Shown here piece after piece: positions 7,600 to 10,756 of a DNA stretch of 10,756 nt (position 1 is the stretch's first letter; every line of letters begins with the position of its first letter). The DNA is taken from contig CALBSQ010000127.1 of assembly GCA_937967325.1 (NCBI GenBank), forward strand, positions 1 through 10,756, in the 5' to 3' direction. The notes below the pieces were generated by a model. That model worked only from the letters and a program-made list of their open reading frames with translations, had not been told where the DNA came from and ran no database searches. The stretch is from an uncultured Chloroflexota bacterium (lineage in GTDB: Bacteria > Chloroflexota > UBA4733). The translations under genes were made by a program, and so were the position numbers.

Positions 7600-7602
7600 C
7601 CA

Positions 7603-8943
7603 TCACACCGCCGCACCTTCCGCCCGGCGCGCGATCAACTGCGCAACTTGCTGTCGAATCGGCTCCAGCGTGATGCGTTGCAGCACCGGCTCGAAGAAGC
7701 CATCCACGATCAGGCTGACGGCCGTTGCACGGGGAAGGCCGCGCGCCATGAGGTAGAACACCTGCTCCGGGTCGACCGGCCCCGCCGTGGCGCCGTGGGT
7801 GCAGCGCACCTCGTTGGCCCCGATCTCCAGACCAGGGATCGAGTCGGCGCGGCAGTTGCCGGAGAGCAACAAGTTGCGGTTGGCCTGGTAGGCGTCGGTT
7901 CGCTGCGCATTGGGATGGACACGGATCATGCCGGTCCACAGCGTCCGAGATCGGTCCCGCAGCGCACCCTTGAACAGCAAGTCGCTCCTGGCGCCCGGCT
8001 TCACATGATCCTGGAAGGTGTGATGATCGACAAACTGTGTGCCGACAGCAAAGCAGATGCCGAGCATCTCCGTTTCGGCGCCTTCGCCATTCAGGACCAC
8101 GTCGACGTTGGACTTATGCCAGCGACTGCCCAGGGACACCGTCAGCGAATTGAGACGAGCGGCGGCATCGAGCACGGCCCGCTGCATGCCGACGTTCGCG
8201 GCCCCGGAGCCAAGCTGCTGCAAGTTGATGTAGCGCAGCCGTGCCCCCCGCCCGAGGTACAACTCGGTGGCCGGGTTCGCAAACAGGTCGATGCCGTCGG
8301 CAGAAGCCAACTGCTCGACCAAGGTGACTTCGGCGCCATCCTCGACAACCACCAGCGTGCGCGGCGTCAGGGCCAGACCTGCCGTGTCCGCCCAGTGCAG
8401 CGCCTGCAACGGCAGCTTGACCTCGGCGAATCGCGGCACGTAGAGGAAAGTTCCGCCCTGCCAAAAGGCGGCGTTCATCGCGGCGAACTTGCTGAAGGTG
8501 GACGGCACGGCCTGGGTACCCAGGTAGCGCTGCACCAACTCGGGATGCTCCTGCGCCGCGCGGCTGAGTGTCGTGAAGACGACACCATCAGGCAGCGACG
8601 ATCCAGACCCCTCCGCCGCGGTCGCGCCGTCACGAGTGACTAGCAGCGCGCCGCGCTCTTCGACTGTACCGCCGATGCCCAGTTCCTCGGGCAGGCCGGA
8701 CAGCCCCGGCGACTGCGCGCTCCACTCCGGAACGGGATGGTAGCGGTCGAAGTGGATCGCCCCCATCACGTTGGTGCGGCGCCACTCCTCGTCCGTCCGG
8801 CTATTCGGCCAGGGTGTCTCCTCGAAGACATGCCAGGCTTGCAACCGCCAATCGCGTAGCCAGGCCGGCTCTTGCGCCTGCGTGCTCAGCCACTCGATGG
8901 CCTGACGGGAATAGCCGGTCGAGGCTTCTACGGACGCACTCAT
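7603..8943 (-). CDS. sufD: SufD, Fe-S cluster assembly scaffold subunit
   Basis: A 446-residue partner of SufB in the cytosolic SufBC2D complex, which builds Fe-S clusters and supplies iron to the scaffold. It has the SufBD beta-helix core (about 150-410). WQGGTFLYVPRFAEVKLPLQ (161-180) and the diagnostic CTHGATAGPV (381-390) are present; His383 should correspond to the SufD His implicated in cluster assembly (E. coli His360). The end has MARGLPRATAVSLIVDGFFEPV (399-420). It lacks the EGCTAP cysteine motif of SufB, which makes it D rather than B. The ATG follows the sufB TAG with no gap (TAGATG), so translation is probably coupled; the Shine-Dalgarno (GGAAGG) is about 14 nt away and weak. Confidence 0.95.
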   Translation of the reverse strand: MSASVEASTGYSRQAIEWLSTQAQEPAWLRDWRLQAWHVFEETPWPNSRTDEEWRRTNVMGAIHFDRYHPVPEWSAQSPGLSGLPEELGIGGTVEERGALLVTRDGATAAEGSGSSLPDGVVFTTLSRAAQEHPELVQRYLGTQAVPSTFSKFAAMNAAFWQGGTFLYVPRFAEVKLPLQALHWADTAGLALTPRTLVVVEDGAEVTLVEQLASADGIDLFANPATELYLGRGARLRYINLQQLGSGAANVGMQRAVLDAAARLNSLTVSLGSRWHKSNVDVVLNGEGAETEMLGICFAVGTQFVDHHTFQDHVKPGARSDLLFKGALRDRSRTLWTGMIRVHPNAQRTDAYQANRNLLLSGNCRADSIPGLEIGANEVRCTHGATAGPVDPEQVFYLMARGLPRATAVSLIVDGFFEPVLQRITLEPIRQQVAQLIARRAEGAAV

Positions 8944-10344
8944 CTAGCCGACAGAACCTTCCATCTCCAACTGGATCAACCGGTTGAGCTCGAGGGCATA
9001 CTCCAGCGGCAGCTCCTTGGCGATCGGCTCGATGAAGCCGCGCACGATCAGGCCGGCGGCCTCCGCCTCGCTGAGCCCGCGGCTCATCAGGTAGAACAAC
9101 TGCTCCTCGCCGACTTTGGACACCGTCGCCTCGTGGGCGACCTGGACATCGTCCTCCTCGAACTCCATGTAAGGATAGGTATCGGTGCGCGAATGCTCAT
9201 CCAGCAGCAGGGCATCGCAGACGACTTTCGATTTCACACCATGGGCGCCGCGCAGCACCTTGATCTCGCCGCGATAGCTGGCGCGACCGGTGCCCTTGCT
9301 GATGGACTTGGAAGTGATAGTCGAGGTCGTATTGGGGGCAAAGTGGTAGATCTTGCCTCCGGCATCCTGGTGCTGGCCGTCGCCGGCGAAGGCGATGGAG
9401 AGCACTTCGCCCTTGGCGCCCGGCTCCATCAGCCAGACGGCGGGGTACTTCATCGTGAGCTTCGAGCCCAGGTTGCCGTCGACCCACTCCATCGTCGCGT
9501 CGGCGAACGCCTTGGCCCGCTTGGTCACCAGGTTATAGACGTTGTGCGACCAGTTCTGGATGGTGGTGTAGCGGCAGCGCGCGCCGCGCTTGACGATGAT
9601 CTCGACGACCGCGGAGTGCAGGGAGTCGCTGGCGTAGGTCGGCGCCGTACAGCCCTCCACGTAGTGGACGTAGGCGCCCTCGTCCACGATGATCATCGTC
9701 CGCTCGAACTGCCCCATGTTCTGGGCGTTGATGCGGAAGTAGGCTTGCAGCGGCAGCTCGACCTTGACCCCCTTGGGCACGTAGATGAAAGAGCCGCCCG
9801 ACCAGACCGCGCTGTTCAGCGCCGCGAACTTGTTGTCGCTGTAGGGGATAACGGTACCCCAGTACTCCCGGAACAGCTCAGGGTACTCCTTCAGGGCGGT
9901 ATCGGTGTCGACGAAGATGACACCCTGCTTCTGCAAATCCTCTTTCAGGTTGTGGTAGACCACCTCGGACTCGTACTGGGCGCCGACCCCAGCCAGGTAT
10001 TTGCGCTCAGCCTGGGGAATGCCGAGCTTGTCGAAGGTGCGCTTGATGTACTCGGGCACCTCTTCCCAGGTGCGGCCCTGGCGCTCGGAGGGACGGACGT
10101 AGTAGTAGATGTCGTCGAAATTGATGTCGTGCAGGGATGGGCCGCCCCAGTTCGGCATTGGCCGTGCCAGGAAGTGCTTGAGCGACTTCAGGCGATAGTC
10201 CAGCATCCACGCCGGCTCGCCCTTCATGGCCGAGATTTGCTCGACCATCTCCTTCGACAGCCCCTTTTCCGACTTATAGACGGGAGCCTCTTCGTCGCGG
10301 AAGCCATACTTGTAATCGGTACCAAACTCCTGATCAAGCGCCAT
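8944..10344 (-). CDS. sufB: SufB, Fe-S cluster assembly scaffold subunit
   Basis: A 466-residue scaffold on which sulfur and iron are assembled before transfer to apo-proteins, acting with SufC and SufD. The opening (FGTDYKYGF, 7-15; LSKEMVEQISAMKGEPAWML, 29-48) and NWGGP (65-69) are typical. EGCTAPTY (230-237) carries Cys232, the likely persulfide-handling Cys. CDALL (376-380) with Cys376 and HEAT (404-407) with His404 and Glu405 match the E. coli SufB residues Cys405, His433 and Glu434 by alignment from memory. The SRGLSEAEA helix (421-429) is the family C-terminal motif. The ATG at 10344 has TAGGAG (10351-10356) 6 nt upstream. Length is normal and no lesions are seen. Confidence 0.98.
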   Translation of the reverse strand: MALDQEFGTDYKYGFRDEEAPVYKSEKGLSKEMVEQISAMKGEPAWMLDYRLKSLKHFLARPMPNWGGPSLHDINFDDIYYYVRPSERQGRTWEEVPEYIKRTFDKLGIPQAERKYLAGVGAQYESEVVYHNLKEDLQKQGVIFVDTDTALKEYPELFREYWGTVIPYSDNKFAALNSAVWSGGSFIYVPKGVKVELPLQAYFRINAQNMGQFERTMIIVDEGAYVHYVEGCTAPTYASDSLHSAVVEIIVKRGARCRYTTIQNWSHNVYNLVTKRAKAFADATMEWVDGNLGSKLTMKYPAVWLMEPGAKGEVLSIAFAGDGQHQDAGGKIYHFAPNTTSTITSKSISKGTGRASYRGEIKVLRGAHGVKSKVVCDALLLDEHSRTDTYPYMEFEEDDVQVAHEATVSKVGEEQLFYLMSRGLSEAEAAGLIVRGFIEPIAKELPLEYALELNRLIQLEMEGSVG

Positions 10345-10370
10345 GGTGATCTCCTATATTCCCCTTGAAC

Positions 10371-10410
10371 GGGCGTACGGTGTGCGCCCAAGGGCGCATG
10401 CCATGCGCCC
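10371..10410. repeat. Twin 19-bp palindromes between sufC and sufB
   Basis: Two adjacent palindromes fill most of the 66-bp gap. Bases 10392-10410 have 9-bp perfect arms (GGGCGCATG/CATGCGCCC) around one base. Bases 10371-10389 have 8-bp arms (GGGCGTAC/GTGCGCCC) with one mismatch. Read on the - strand the two units agree at 14 of 19 positions and are separated by TT. The right end abuts the sufC stop codon. This type of GTAGGGGCGCA...TGCGCCC sequence resembles a dispersed repeat I know from other GC-rich genomes. As RNA it makes two hairpins before the sufB ribosome binding site. Confidence 0.75.
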
Positions 10411-10756
10411 CTACGCCGCGGCCCCGCCGCGTACCTCCTTGACGATGGTTTCGTACCCTTTGCTGTCCACGTCCAGCGCCAGCTCCGGTCCGCCGTTCAA
10501 TACGACACGGCCGTCGACCAGCACGTGGACGAAGTCCGGCTTGATGTAGTTCAGGATGCGCTGGTAGTGGGTGATGATGAGCACGCCCAGCTCCGGGCCG
10601 CGCAAGGAGTTGACCCCTTCCGACACGATGCGGACGGCGTCCACGTCAAGGCCGGAGTCGATCTCGTCGAGGATAGCGACCTGGGGCTTCAGCAGCGCCA
10701 GCTGCAGCACCTCGGCGCGCTTCTTCTCACCGCCGGAGAAGCCGTCGTTGAGATAG
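10411..10756 (-). CDS. sufC: SufC, Fe-S assembly ATPase (5' end outside the window)
   Basis: The C-terminal 115 or so residues of the ABC-type ATPase of the SufBCD complex, whose ATP hydrolysis reshapes the SufB-SufD scaffold. The part in view begins YLNDGFSGGEKKRAEVLQLA, containing the ABC signature SGGEKKR, followed by Walker B VAILDEIDSGLDVDA and the H-loop ITHYQRIL. DSGLDVDA is a SufC hallmark within ABC ATPases. Walker A and the start lie beyond base 10756. The stop TAG (10413-10411) directly borders the palindromes ahead of sufB, 66 bp from the sufB start. Gene order C-B-D with the same direction indicates one operon. Confidence 0.97.
   Translation of the reverse strand, partial: YLNDGFSGGEKKRAEVLQLALLKPQVAILDEIDSGLDVDAVRIVSEGVNSLRGPELGVLIITHYQRILNYIKPDFVHVLVDGRVVLNGGPELALDVDSKGYETIVKEVRGGAAA

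Noticed and set aside
7450..8643. 397-codon open frame on the + strand opposite sufD
   Set aside because: Same reason: antisense of a clear SufD gene with no recognisable domain.
8872..10368. 498-codon open frame on the + strand opposite sufB
   Set aside because: It mirrors the codon structure of sufB, has no motif of its own and no ribosome binding site that I can see.

Overview
This GC-rich window reads as a stretch of chromosome from a Chloroflexota-like bacterium, possibly Thermomicrobia/Sphaerobacter-like. That assignment is inference: it rests on the SufBCD and F-type ATP synthase protein style, the Ala/Ser-rich lipoprotein linker, and several dispersed-repeat-like palindromes, with no 16S or database search behind it. 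Apart from one solute-binding lipoprotein gene on the + strand, every gene lies on the - strand, so the main block is transcribed right to left.

Right to left: sufC (5' part outside the window), sufB and sufD form a SUF iron-sulfur cluster scaffold operon (10756 to 7603). A 94-bp gap with a possible promoter follows. Next comes an ATP synthase cluster in the order atpZ-atpI-atpF-atpB-atpE-atpH-atpA-atpG (7508 to 1767). It encodes two small membrane accessory proteins, the whole F0 sector (b, a, c), and delta, alpha and gamma of F1. The usual bacterial order is I-B-E-F-H-A-G-D-C. Here the b-subunit gene precedes a and c, and the catalytic beta (atpD) and epsilon (atpC) genes do not follow gamma. 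Instead, 11 bp past the atpG stop, a convergent gene for a Tat/lipobox ABC-transporter substrate-binding protein ends.

The genes are tightly packed: GTGA and TTGA stop/start overlaps, a 14-bp overlap between atpF and atpB, and zero spacing between sufB and sufD. Many starts are GTG or TTG. The complex made here would be a proton-driven ATP synthase once beta and epsilon are supplied from another locus. The c subunit carries Glu64 and, unusually, an Asp in its first helix, as in mycobacteria.

The main unexplained structure is palindromic or dispersed-repeat-like DNA. There is a 33-bp perfect inverted repeat upstream of the lipoprotein gene. A 132-bp element with 43-bp perfect arms lies in frame inside the atpI reading frame. 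A repeat-like insert lies in frame in atpG. Twin 19-bp palindromes lie between sufC and sufB. I see no novel defence, mobile or biosynthetic system; the window is mainly housekeeping genes with an unusual ATP synthase layout and repeat insertions.
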